In this document: positions 48,980 through 57,783 of the stretch, in pieces
Numbering within the stretch: the stretch's first letter is position 1
How the letters are laid out: the number at the start of each line of letters is the position of its first letter
Source of the DNA: Myxococcus landrumus
Lineage (GTDB): Bacteria; Myxococcota; Myxococcia; Myxococcales; Myxococcaceae
NCBI RefSeq assembly: GCF_017301635.1
Contig: NZ_CP071091.1
Location: 7,866,501-7,930,500, forward strand
Direction of reading: 5' to 3'
DNA: 64,000 nucleotides
The notes under the pieces: model-generated
The model's database searches: none
The model's input: only the letters and a program-made list of their open reading frames with translations
Told to the model about the DNA's origin: nothing
Program-made: the position numbers and the translations under genes

Positions 48980-50149
48980 GTGGATGGTCTCGTGTCCCCT
49001 CGTCTCAGTCTGACCCTGCTCGCCGCCGCGATGGTGGTGGGCGGGTGTGAGCCCATCACGCTGGCGAAGCAGGAACTCCCGCTGGAGGTCGAGGATGTCG
49101 ACGAGCGGATGACGCCCTGGGGGCCGTGCGAGGGCGGCTGGCAGACGCGCACGGTGCTTCCGCTGGGGACCAAGGCGAACCCGGACTTCGGGCTGGACGC
49201 GGACGGGCATGCGTACTTCCTCGAGTACGGCGACGACCTGCTGCGCGTGGTGACGACGCGGCCCGGGCGGCGCTTGGAGAAGGTTCCCTGGATGGGGATG
49301 TACCCGTGGATTGGGGGCGTCCGAGTGGATGCGCAGGGGGAGGTGCACCTCGCGGTCAGTCCCCAGTTCCAGGATGGGTCCGCCTCCGTGCCCACCTACT
49401 TCTTCCGGTCCTCCCAGGGCGCGTGGTTGTCCGAGCGACTCGTGAGCGGGTGGGTCCACGACTTCGACATGGACGCGCAAGGGGAACTCCATGCGCTCAC
49501 GGTGATGCCCATCGGCAACTACCCGATGCGGCTCATTCATGGCCCGCCCGAGGCGTTGGTGACCGACGAGCCCTTCGCCGTCCTCCAGAATCGGGACCGG
49601 ATGCACAGCATGCGCGTGGACGACAAGGGCCACGCGCATGTCGTGTATCAGTTCACGGGATTGCCTCGGACGAGCTCCATCCAGTACGCCACGAATGCCT
49701 CGGGGAGCTGGGTGACGGAGCAGATTGCCCCGGAGGGGACCTTCCCGCTCATCGCGGTGACGCCCTCCGGGACGCCTCATGTCGTGTGGAATGTGGGCGG
49801 AGATGTGTGGCTGGGCGTCCGGCGCGCCGAGGGCGGTTGGGATGTCTCCCCGACGGGGATTTCGGGAGGGTCACCCGGGTCCATGACGGTGTCCGACTCG
49901 GGTGAGGTGCATCTGCTCGATGACTTGGGCCAGAACCTGAACCACTGGGTGCGCTCCGCGCGGGGATGGGAGAAGACGACCCTCAGCGTCGCCGGTGAGG
50001 ACGCGTTCGCGATGCCTTTCTCCGCCTCTCATCTGGAGTTGGACGCGCGGGGGCGTGTGCATGCCATCTATGCGTTGGTGATTGAGACGGAGCTGAACGG
50101 GGAGCCGCGGGTCCTCAAGCGCTTCGACTATTCGCGCCAGTGTCCGTAA
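48980..50149 (+). CDS. Secreted lipoprotein with repeated beta-strands, propeller-like
   Basis: The 389-residue product starts with a signal (LSLTLLAAAMVVGGC, lipobox VGGC). The body has repeated motifs of the form DADGHAYFLEYGDD, DAQGEVHLAV, DAQGELHALTV, DDKGHAHVVYQF and DARGRVHAIYAL at spacings of 45-60 residues. They suit a propeller exposed on the cell surface. I chose GTG 48980 for the AAGGG 6 bases upstream; GTG 48992 is possible. The function is unknown; a surface-binding or adhesion protein is possible. It is convergent with the TonB-dependent receptor, 9 bases apart. Confidence 0.75.
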   Translation: MDGLVSPRLSLTLLAAAMVVGGCEPITLAKQELPLEVEDVDERMTPWGPCEGGWQTRTVLPLGTKANPDFGLDADGHAYFLEYGDDLLRVVTTRPGRRLEKVPWMGMYPWIGGVRVDAQGEVHLAVSPQFQDGSASVPTYFFRSSQGAWLSERLVSGWVHDFDMDAQGELHALTVMPIGNYPMRLIHGPPEALVTDEPFAVLQNRDRMHSMRVDDKGHAHVVYQFTGLPRTSSIQYATNASGSWVTEQIAPEGTFPLIAVTPSGTPHVVWNVGGDVWLGVRRAEGGWDVSPTGISGGSPGSMTVSDSGEVHLLDDLGQNLNHWVRSARGWEKTTLSVAGEDAFAMPFSASHLELDARGRVHAIYALVIETELNGEPRVLKRFDYSRQCP

Positions 50150-50158
50150 GGGCGTGAT

Positions 50159-52510
50159 TCAGAGGGCGTCGCGGAGCCGCAGTCCCACGCGTGCGAGCAG
50201 GGGAGGCCCCAGCGTGTCCACACCCGCGCGGCCCGCGAGGTACTCGCGGTCGAAGAGGTTCTCCACCGCGGCGAAGAGGTCCACCTTCCAGAAGAGTCGC
50301 CGGCTGAGCGCGGCGTCCACCACGAGCGCGCCCCCCATGCGCCGCTCGTTGAGGTCATCCTCGAACTGAGGGCCGGTGGCGCGAAGCTGCACGGTGGCGG
50401 TGAGGAGGGAAGGGTCCTCGAAGGTGAGGCTGGCGGTGCCTCGGTGTCTGGGGTCCTGTGCGAGCTGCCGGCCCACCAACTCGGGCTGACCGGGCGCGGC
50501 GGTGACGGTGGGGTCCACGAAGGTGTACGCGAGGAGCGTCGTCCACCGGCGAGACAGGCGCCAGTCGAGGCTGGCCTCCACGCCGCGCACGCGAGCCTGG
50601 CCCAGGTTCTGGCGTTGACGTCCGGTCCCTCCGGGCAGGGTGACGTTGGTGATGGGGTCCTCGAGGACGTTCCAGAAGCCGGTGACGCGCGCGGTGAGGG
50701 TGCGGAGGGGCTCGACCTCCACGCCGGCCTCCGCGCCCCAGAGTCGCTCCGCGCGAAGGTCCGCGTTGGCGGCGGTGAGCACGGTGCCGACCTGAAAGGG
50801 ACGATAGAGCTCGTTGAGGGTGGGGGCTCGGAAGGCGCGGTAGCCGGAGGCGCGGAGGGTGAGGGCCTCCCAGGGGCGCCAGCGCAGGCCGAGGCGAGGG
50901 CTGAGCTGGTTCTCGGTGCGGTCGTCGAAGGTGGTGGAGTCCGAAGCGCCGCTGACGCGGTCCACGCGTTGGAGGCCCTGGGTATTGCGCCACACGTCGA
51001 GCCGGAGCGCGGCGGACAGCTCCAGCGCCGGGGTGATGGCGTAGAGGTCCTGGAGGAAGAGGCCGCTGGCCCACTGGGTTCCGCCGGCTTCTCGCGAGAC
51101 GACGGTGTCGGGGGACTGCGTGGGTGGGAAGAGTCGCTCGCGGGAGGTGCCCGCGAGGCGTCGGGTGTCGATGCCCGCGGAGAGGTGATGGACTCCGCCC
51201 GCGGTCCAGCCTGGCGCGGTCCACACGAGGGAGGCGCCCTGGTCATTGGCGGGAACAGCCTGCGAGGCCGCGAGTGATTCGGCGGCGCGGTCCTGCGCGA
51301 CGCGGGCGCGGTCCTGCTCGAAGCGGAGGGTGCGTCCGAAGAGGTCGAGGGAGAAGGTGCCGAGCGTGTCTGTCTGAAGGCGTGCGTTCGCGCTGAGCTG
51401 GGCCAGCTCCACGCGGGCGGTGGTGAAGCGGGTGCCTCCGTTCTGGTTCTCGCGGAAGAGGTTGGCGCGAGCGCTCAGCGAGAGGGCGTCGGAGGGCTGG
51501 GCGTCGACGCGGCCATTGAGGACGACGTGGTTGCTGGGCGTATCGCTGTCGATGGCGCCGCGTTGGGTGGGCGTCACGATGGGGTAGCCGTTGCTGGTGA
51601 GCAGCTCGGTCTCGAGGGCGGCGGCGATGGGGCCCCAGCGCTGGGCGCCTCGTGCGGCGAGCAGGCCCGTGCCCCGGTTGCCGTAGGTGACGTCCGCGTC
51701 GAGCGCCGGGCCGGTGATGGGACGGGAGATGAGCTGCACGACGCCGCCGAGGGCGGAGCTGCCATAGAGGGCGGAGCCGCCACCGGGGACGACCTCGATG
51801 CGTTCGAGGCCGAGGCGGGGAAGGGAGCGCCAGAAGACCCAGCCGCCGAGCGGGTCATTGACGGGGACACCGTCGAGGAGGACGAGCGTCCGTGCGACGC
51901 CCGAGGGCGCGAGGCCGCGCACGTTGAGTCCTTGCGCGGTGGGGTCGGCGACGAGGCTCGGCGTGCGGCGGAAGGTGGCGACGGAGGGCAGGGTGCGGAC
52001 GAGGGAGTCTTGAGTCAGCGTGGGGCTGCGGTTGATCTCCTCGCGAGGAAGCACCACGGTGGTGGAGGGGACATCACGCACCGGTCGCGGCATCCGAGTG
52101 CCCGTGACGACCGTGCGCGCGGGAGCGTCTGGCTCCGCCAGAGGGGGGTCAGGTGTCGCCGCTCCGGCTTCGGCGAGAGGGGGAGGTTCCCGTGTCGAGG
52201 CGTCGGAGCTGGAGGATGCCGCGGGAGTCCGTGCGTCTCCGGAGATGACGTGGGGCGTGGCCGCTTCAGCGGGCGCATGCGACTCGTCTGGTGTGGCCTC
52301 GGAGTGCGCCACCGTGGCGGGAGCACCTGGCCCGCTCGGAGTGCCATGGAGGGTCGCTGTCGCGGAGGGCGCCTGGCTTGCTGCGACCGAGGTCTCAGCG
52401 GAGGCGGGCCCTGTGGCGCTGTCGCCCGGCTGGGCCAGCGCCATCGAGGGGAGCAGGAGCCACGGAAGAAGGCGGTGCGCTGACGTGATGACGGACGACC
52501 TGCGCGGCAT
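50159..52510 (-). CDS. TonB-dependent outer-membrane receptor with long N-terminal extension
   Basis: The 783-residue protein has a signal peptide (LLPWLLLPSMALA), then about 105 residues rich in Ala, Pro, Ser and Thr that are probably disordered. Next are a TonB box-like stretch (ARTVVTGTRM) and a plug domain with TLVLLDGVPVNDPLGG and IEVVPGGGSALYGSSALGGVVQLI. A barrel follows to the end, RVGLRLRDAL. The plug resembles BtuB/FepA-like importers of vitamin B12, siderophores or similar ligands. No cobalamin riboswitch or Fur box is visible upstream. The extension could interact with other periplasmic proteins. The ligand is unknown. Confidence 0.9.
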   Translation of the reverse strand: MPRRSSVITSAHRLLPWLLLPSMALAQPGDSATGPASAETSVAASQAPSATATLHGTPSGPGAPATVAHSEATPDESHAPAEAATPHVISGDARTPAASSSSDASTREPPPLAEAGAATPDPPLAEPDAPARTVVTGTRMPRPVRDVPSTTVVLPREEINRSPTLTQDSLVRTLPSVATFRRTPSLVADPTAQGLNVRGLAPSGVARTLVLLDGVPVNDPLGGWVFWRSLPRLGLERIEVVPGGGSALYGSSALGGVVQLISRPITGPALDADVTYGNRGTGLLAARGAQRWGPIAAALETELLTSNGYPIVTPTQRGAIDSDTPSNHVVLNGRVDAQPSDALSLSARANLFRENQNGGTRFTTARVELAQLSANARLQTDTLGTFSLDLFGRTLRFEQDRARVAQDRAAESLAASQAVPANDQGASLVWTAPGWTAGGVHHLSAGIDTRRLAGTSRERLFPPTQSPDTVVSREAGGTQWASGLFLQDLYAITPALELSAALRLDVWRNTQGLQRVDRVSGASDSTTFDDRTENQLSPRLGLRWRPWEALTLRASGYRAFRAPTLNELYRPFQVGTVLTAANADLRAERLWGAEAGVEVEPLRTLTARVTGFWNVLEDPITNVTLPGGTGRQRQNLGQARVRGVEASLDWRLSRRWTTLLAYTFVDPTVTAAPGQPELVGRQLAQDPRHRGTASLTFEDPSLLTATVQLRATGPQFEDDLNERRMGGALVVDAALSRRLFWKVDLFAAVENLFDREYLAGRAGVDTLGPPLLARVGLRLRDAL

Positions 52511-52646
52511 GTCTGGAGGTTCCTTCTCGCGGGGAGAGTCGCGGCGTCAGTATGACCGCATCACCTGGACCGGCACTCGCTCGGAGCGCCATCGTCCACT
52601 TCGCAACGGCGTGGCGGAACTCAGCGGACGGGCACAAGCCCTCGCC

Positions 52647-52925
52647 TCACCCACCCGCATCGCGCGTCGCGAGCCCACGCACGGTGACCACCGCCGTGTC
52701 GACCTCCGCGAGGATTCTCCGCGCATGGTGCAGGAAGACCTCTCCCGCGGGCAGCAGTCGCATGCCCTGCCGCGTGCGCTCGAAGAGTCGCGTGCCCAAC
52801 TCCTCCTCCAGCGCGAGGATGTGCCGGCTGAGCGGCGGCTGGGTGAGGTGGAGCCGCCGCGCGGCCCGGCCCACGTGCCTTTCCTCGGCCACGGCGACGA
52901 AGGACTGGAGGTGCGTGATGCTCAC
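52647..52925 (-). pseudogene. Truncated LysR-family regulator (HTH domain only)
   Basis: The 92-residue frame is the N-terminal winged helix of a LysR regulator: ITHLQSFVAVAEERHVGRAARRLHLTQPPLSRHILALEEELGTRLFERTRQG with the linker helix after it. LysR proteins are about 300 residues; here a TGA ends the frame after the linker and only 136 bases remain before the TonB gene. The effector domain is absent, so it is probably a remnant, although a small DNA-binding protein made on purpose cannot be excluded. Confidence 0.75.
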
Positions 52926-53028
52926 GGCCGCAGACTACCGCGAGCACCTCCCTCACGCACCCTGTCCCTCGGCGCGATGCCGAAACAGCATTGGACGGGA
53001 CGCGAGCCCAGGGCCACCTTGCTCCGCC

Positions 53029-53814
53029 ATGGGAACACCACTGTTCAAGGGCGCCGAAGTGGAGCGCCTCCGAAGCGCGGGAGCAGCAGCCGCTGGCACG
53101 CTCGCCTGGGTCGCTGAAAAGCTGGCCCCGGGCATCTCCACCGAAGACATCAACACCTGGGTGCGAGAGGACACGGCTCGCCGAGGTGGCACCCCCAGCC
53201 AGCTCGGCTACCACGGCTTTCCCGCCACGGTCTGCACCAGCCGCAACAACGTCGTCTGTCACGGCATCCCGCGCCCCGACGAGCGGCTGAAGCCCGGAGA
53301 CATCATCAACGTGGATGTCACCACGTGCCTGGACGGCTACCACGGCGACACCTCCGCGACGTTCTGCATCGGAGACGTCTCCGCCGACGCGCGACACGTG
53401 GTGGACGTGGCACGCCGGTGTCGTGACGTGGGCATCTCCGTGGTGCGCCATGGCGTCAAGCTGGGCGACGTGGGCGCGGCCATCCAGGAGCTGGCGGAGA
53501 AGGAAGGGTGCAGCATCGTGCGGGACTTCGGCGGGCACGGCATTGGCCGCTCGATGCACGCGCCACCGCATGTGCCTCACTTCGGAAAGCGCGGCACGGG
53601 GCTCACCTTGCGCTCCGGAATGGTCATCACCATCGAGCCCATGGTGAACCTGGGCCGCCCGGAGATTCGCATGCTCCCGGATGGTTGGACGGTGGTGACG
53701 GAGGACGGCAGTCTCTCCGCGCAGTTCGAGCACACCCTCCTTGTCACCCGAGAGGGCTGCGAGATTCTCACGCCCGCCCCGCGGCCGGTGTTGGCCCTCG
53801 TCGAAGCCCGGTGA
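53029..53814 (+). CDS. map: Type I methionine aminopeptidase
   Basis: The 261-residue enzyme removes the N-terminal Met from new proteins. All metal ligands are present: Asp in INVDVTT, Asp in GDTSATF, His in GGHGIGRSMH, Glu in ITIEPM and Glu in QFEHT. The catalytic His in YHGFP is also present. The N-terminus KGAEVERLRSAGAAAAGTL is typical of the short bacterial form. It starts at the ATG 53029, just after the LysR remnant on the other strand. Myxobacteria often carry more than one copy; whether this is the housekeeping one cannot be told. Confidence 0.93.
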   Translation: MGTPLFKGAEVERLRSAGAAAAGTLAWVAEKLAPGISTEDINTWVREDTARRGGTPSQLGYHGFPATVCTSRNNVVCHGIPRPDERLKPGDIINVDVTTCLDGYHGDTSATFCIGDVSADARHVVDVARRCRDVGISVVRHGVKLGDVGAAIQELAEKEGCSIVRDFGGHGIGRSMHAPPHVPHFGKRGTGLTLRSGMVITIEPMVNLGRPEIRMLPDGWTVVTEDGSLSAQFEHTLLVTREGCEILTPAPRPVLALVEAR

Positions 53815-53824
53815 GCCGGAAGCC

Positions 53825-54355
53825 TCACCCGACGACGTAGAGCCTGTTCGACACACCCTCGAGTGGAATCTCGCGCTCGAGCTTCAGCCCGAGCCGCTCC
53901 GCCACGCGAATGGAGGCCGTGTTCTCGGGGTGGATGATGGCGACCAGGGGAACCTCGGGGATGTGCTGTCGCGCCATCTCCAGGGCCATGCGAGCGATTT
54001 CCGTCGCGTACCCGGCGCCATGGGCGTGAGGCGAGAGCCGGTAGGCGAGGTTCAACACCGTCCGTCCCTCGAGCTGCTTGTGCCGGATGCCGCCGACACC
54101 CACCGCGACGCCGGGCTGCTCGCGCCGCTCGACCATCCAGTACCCCACGCCGTGCTTCGCCCAGTCGCTCAGCCACAGCGACAACAGCTCGTGTGCGGCC
54201 TCTTTCGAATGGAGCTGAGCGGAGGCGAGAAACCGGTTGGACTCCGCGTCGGAGTGGAGCGTGAACACCTCATCCACATCGCTCTCGCGAAAGGCGCGAA
54301 GCAGCAGCCGGTCGGTGGTGAGGTGCTCGAGCCCCTGAATCCTGTGGGTCATCAC
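53825..54355 (-). CDS. GNAT N-acetyltransferase, RimJ/RimL-like
   Basis: The 176-residue protein begins TTDRLLLRAFRESDVDEVF, and carries the acetyl-CoA loop region AHGAGYATEIARMALEMA and the final IHPENTASIRVAERLGL element of RimJ/RimL-type acetyltransferases. It would acetylate an N-terminus or small molecule in the cytoplasm. It lies 9 bases downstream of the unknown gene 54365-55234 on the same strand, probably co-transcribed. Confidence 0.9.
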   Translation of the reverse strand: MMTHRIQGLEHLTTDRLLLRAFRESDVDEVFTLHSDAESNRFLASAQLHSKEAAHELLSLWLSDWAKHGVGYWMVERREQPGVAVGVGGIRHKQLEGRTVLNLAYRLSPHAHGAGYATEIARMALEMARQHIPEVPLVAIIHPENTASIRVAERLGLKLEREIPLEGVSNRLYVVG

Positions 54356-54364
54356 ACCTGGAGG

Positions 54365-55234
54365 TTACTTGGATTCACCCGATGATGCCTTCGCGTGTTT
54401 CCTGGCACCGTGTTTCACCAGGAAAGGCAGGCTCGCCAGACTGCGGACCGGAAGGGCCGCCACCGTGGCGGTGAGGTCTCCTCCCAGCCGGTGGAAGGTG
54501 TCCAGGAACTTCAGCGCGGGACAGCGCGTCGAGGCGTATTGGTCGGAATGCCACGAGCGCAGGGTCTTGTCGTGGGTCCCCAGGTCATCCAGGAACGAGA
54601 GCACGTCATGCATGCCCAGCAGCAGCCGGAGCGCTCCACTGCCGTGCAGGACGACATGCTCCTCGCCGTCTCGGCCCAGCTTGCGCGACCAGCTCTCGGC
54701 ACAGGACTGCTTGAGGTAGGTGTTGAAGGTCTTCTGCCCATCGGGGAGCAGGAGCAGCGTGCGAAGGAGCTGGGCCTGCAGCCCGCGCTCTTGCGTGAGG
54801 GACCTGCGAACGCTCGCGCGCCAGGCTTCGCGTGACGCCAGCTCGGTGGCCGTCATGAAGTGTTTGTCCCCGCGCAAGTGGGAGAGCGCGTGGCTGCCGA
54901 TGACTCCCGCCGGGAGGGCGCCGCGCATCAGCCCCACGCGGAGCTCCCGGGGCTGGTCCTGGGTTCGCGACCGGGCCCACCGGATGAAGGGATTGACCTT
55001 GTCGGCCTGGCGCCGGTACCAGACCACTCCCCGCATGTCGGAGGTGGAGTCCTCGTCCAGCTCGGCGCAGTCGTCCGCGAACTCGGGGTCCCGGAGGAGC
55101 TGGGCGATTCGAGTCTTGGAGGCGCGGCGGGTGGTGCGGCTCACGAAGGTCCGCGCGGAACGCACCTTCTTCCGACGGGTCGACGGCAACAGGCTTCGCG
55201 CCATTTCACGTGACTTGGAATCGCCGTAGAGCAT
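54365..55234 (-). CDS. Protein of unknown function
   Basis: The 289-residue product is basic at both ends, has no signal peptide or membrane segment, and shows helical character with several Leu-rich stretches (RGLQAQLLRTLLLLPDGQ; SGALRLLLGMHDVLSFLDDL). Two short N-terminal Arg/Lys/Ser blocks could bind nucleic acid. No catalytic motif is evident and no family is recognised. It precedes the GNAT gene by 9 bases and is divergent from the large membrane protein gene. Confidence 0.7.
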   Translation of the reverse strand: MLYGDSKSREMARSLLPSTRRKKVRSARTFVSRTTRRASKTRIAQLLRDPEFADDCAELDEDSTSDMRGVVWYRRQADKVNPFIRWARSRTQDQPRELRVGLMRGALPAGVIGSHALSHLRGDKHFMTATELASREAWRASVRRSLTQERGLQAQLLRTLLLLPDGQKTFNTYLKQSCAESWSRKLGRDGEEHVVLHGSGALRLLLGMHDVLSFLDDLGTHDKTLRSWHSDQYASTRCPALKFLDTFHRLGGDLTATVAALPVRSLASLPFLVKHGARKHAKASSGESK

Positions 55235-55398
55235 CGGAGTCTCCGTTCCTCGCGAGCGACGGCAGGGAGCCTCATCCCTGACGCTCGCTCTTCCACCACT
55301 GTGCCGTGGGCGACAGGGTTGCCGCTGTCGGACTCCAGCCTGAACATGAACCTGGCGGGTGAGCCGTGCGGGCCCGGGCGCACGTGAGGCCGGGCTTC

Positions 55399-57783
55399 AT
55401 GGGGGGCGCTAGCGTGGTCTTCGTCGATGCATTCCTCCGTGGATGGGGGACCCTGTTCGTGGTGTCGCTGCTCGTCTGCGGTCTGCTCGTGGGGGCGAGA
55501 AGACTCTGGCCCAAGGGCGCGGGCCTGTTCCCACGCATGGCCGCCATCCCCTGGCCCTATCTCCCCTTGGGCGTCCTGATGGCTGGAGCCTGGGTGGGCG
55601 TCGCGCTGCTGCTGGCCTGGGCCATCGCGATGCTGTGGCGGGAGCAGTTGCTGCTCTGGGAGCAGGGGGTGTCCTCGCTTCCTGGCCTGGGGATACTCGG
55701 GTGGCTCTGGCCCTCGCTGCCCTTGGTGGTGGGCGTCGTCTCGGTCCTGGCCCTGGCGGCCCGCTTCCTGTCGAGGCGCGTCTTCCACCTGGCCGTGGTG
55801 ACGGTCGCGCTCGGCACCGCGTTGGGGCTCTCCGCGCAGTGGGAGTGCACGCTCGCGGGAAACCAACCGACCATGGGGTGGGCGGGCTGCGGCTTCAACC
55901 ACGTCACGGGGCGCTACTTCACGGACAACGTCATCTCTCCGCTGGTGGCGCAGACCTCCACGCCCGCGAAGCTGGTGACGCTGCTGCTCATCGGCGCCGG
56001 GGTGGTGGTGCTGCTCATGGTCTTCGAGCGGAGCAACCTGCGTCAGTCGCTGCGGCCCATCCGGGTGGGTGGTATCTCGGATGCGTCGGGGACCCGGCAT
56101 CCCGCGCTGGAGCAGTTGGTCCGGGAGTGCATCCATCGCAACGCGCCCCATGCGCCCACGCCCTTGCCTGGGGGGCCGCTCACCTACTGGCAGGACTTCG
56201 TCGAGCAGGACACCGTGAAGGACGACCGCTGGTGGTCCCGGGTCGTCGCGTTCGTGCTGCGGTTGATGAAGCCTCCCAGCGAGCTCGAGGTCTCCGGCAA
56301 CATCCTGTACAGCGAAGCGGAGGCGCTGCATGGCATCCGCGTCAACATGGTGGATGTGTATTCCGGCCAGACGTTGATGGCGCGCACCTTCTGGGACGCG
56401 GAGAAGGTCGAGCACGCCGTCGAGCGGGCCGCGTACTGCGCCGCGGAGCGCGCCTTGGAAATCTGCACCACGCTGCCGGAGTGGTCCTACTGGCGAGAGG
56501 GAGATGGCCTCGCGCTGAGGGAGTACCACGAGGGTGTGAGGGAGATGCGCAAGGGCGCCAAGGGACACGGAAGTCGCGCCGAGGAGTGCTTCCGTGAGGC
56601 CGCGACCCAAAGTCCAGGAAGCGCGCCGGCCCGGCTCCAACTGGCGCAGGCGCTGGAGGCCCAGGGCAACTATGTGGAAGCCATCGGCATCTACCTGGAG
56701 CTGGCGGAGCGCTTCCCACACCTCGGCATCGTCCGGTTTCGCCTGGCCTCCGCGTGCCGCTCGGCCTGCAAGTGGGCGCCTCGGTTGAGTGATGCCCGGC
56801 CCGGGCAGGATGAACGCTGCCCGGATGCATGGAAGTGCCTGCGAGATTCGCTAGAGAACCAGCGCATCCTTCCGCTGTCCCGCATCCAGGACGTGGACAT
56901 GGCGCGGCTCTGGGTGACTCGGGATGCCCTGGGCCTGGAGTACGTGATGCTGTTGCTCGCGCGCGAGTGCCTCCAGCGGCTGCTGACGGCGATGCGCTGG
57001 CGCATCCTGGGGTGGTGCGTGAGGAGAACCTCCGACCGGCGCTTCTTCTGGAGGACCTTCCTCTGGCCGCCTCGAAGGCGGTGGACCCAGGTCCTCACGG
57101 TGGAGACCGCGCTCGCCTGCGTGGAGCTGCGGCTGAGTCATGTGCGGTTGCTCGATGCCTCCCTCTTCTGGAACGAGCTCATGATGCGGCCGTTGTCGTT
57201 GCGCCGGCTGACCCGGTGGCAGGACATGCAGCGAGGCATCGAGCGGTATCAGCCATCGCTGTCCCGGAAGGAGCGGCGGGAGCTCCGGCTGGGAGTGCTG
57301 GGGGAGGAATGGGTGATGGGAGAGCGCTGGGTCGAGCGGACCTACCAGCAGGAGCAGGAGCGCTTCACCGACTTGCGCCGGCGCATCGGGAGAATCTCGG
57401 CCGAGGCCACCTCCGCCTCCCGGGAGACCCAGGCGCAGTGGTGGGGTGGACTCAGCTACACCCTGGCTTGCTTCTACTCACTGTGCCGCGTGCTCGGGCC
57501 GCAGCTCCGGACGGGCTCGCGCCCCACGAGCGGGCCGCGTGAGCGGGTCGAGGACACGACGGAGGAGGATGGGCGCAGGGCGGTCCTCCATCTGTCGCTC
57601 TCGCTGCGGGACCCGGAGGGGTTGTTCAGCCGGGGCACGTGGAACTGGCTGTTGAGCTACCCGGACCTCGAGCCGTTGCAGGCACACGATGGCTTCGAGA
57701 ACTGGAAGCGCATCCTCATGGGCGACAAGGCCACCGTGGTGGCTACGCCTTCATCGACTCCGGGAGCACCCAGTCCGGCTTGA
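55399..57783 (+). CDS. Multi-pass membrane protein with TPR-like middle, unknown family
   Basis: The 794-residue product has four hydrophobic segments in the first 210 residues (LFVVSLLVCGLLVG, LPLGVLMAGAWVGVALLLAWAI, SLPLVVGVVSVLALAARF, LVTLLLIGAGVVVLLMVF). A soluble part follows with TPR-like helices near 400-450 (SAPARLQLAQALEAQGNYVEAIGIYLEL), then a long Arg/Trp-rich helical part to the end. It does not match a family I know. I chose ATG 55399 for the GAGG upstream; GTG starts at 55366 and 55384 are possible. Its last 41 bases overlap the convergent PilT-like gene. Confidence 0.7.
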   Translation: MGGASVVFVDAFLRGWGTLFVVSLLVCGLLVGARRLWPKGAGLFPRMAAIPWPYLPLGVLMAGAWVGVALLLAWAIAMLWREQLLLWEQGVSSLPGLGILGWLWPSLPLVVGVVSVLALAARFLSRRVFHLAVVTVALGTALGLSAQWECTLAGNQPTMGWAGCGFNHVTGRYFTDNVISPLVAQTSTPAKLVTLLLIGAGVVVLLMVFERSNLRQSLRPIRVGGISDASGTRHPALEQLVRECIHRNAPHAPTPLPGGPLTYWQDFVEQDTVKDDRWWSRVVAFVLRLMKPPSELEVSGNILYSEAEALHGIRVNMVDVYSGQTLMARTFWDAEKVEHAVERAAYCAAERALEICTTLPEWSYWREGDGLALREYHEGVREMRKGAKGHGSRAEECFREAATQSPGSAPARLQLAQALEAQGNYVEAIGIYLELAERFPHLGIVRFRLASACRSACKWAPRLSDARPGQDERCPDAWKCLRDSLENQRILPLSRIQDVDMARLWVTRDALGLEYVMLLLARECLQRLLTAMRWRILGWCVRRTSDRRFFWRTFLWPPRRRWTQVLTVETALACVELRLSHVRLLDASLFWNELMMRPLSLRRLTRWQDMQRGIERYQPSLSRKERRELRLGVLGEEWVMGERWVERTYQQEQERFTDLRRRIGRISAEATSASRETQAQWWGGLSYTLACFYSLCRVLGPQLRTGSRPTSGPRERVEDTTEEDGRRAVLHLSLSLRDPEGLFSRGTWNWLLSYPDLEPLQAHDGFENWKRILMGDKATVVATPSSTPGAPSPA

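Noticed and set aside
52511-52646. Possible cobalamin riboswitch before the TonB-dependent receptor
   Set aside because: The stretch is too short and the conserved B12-box GCCACTG is not seen.
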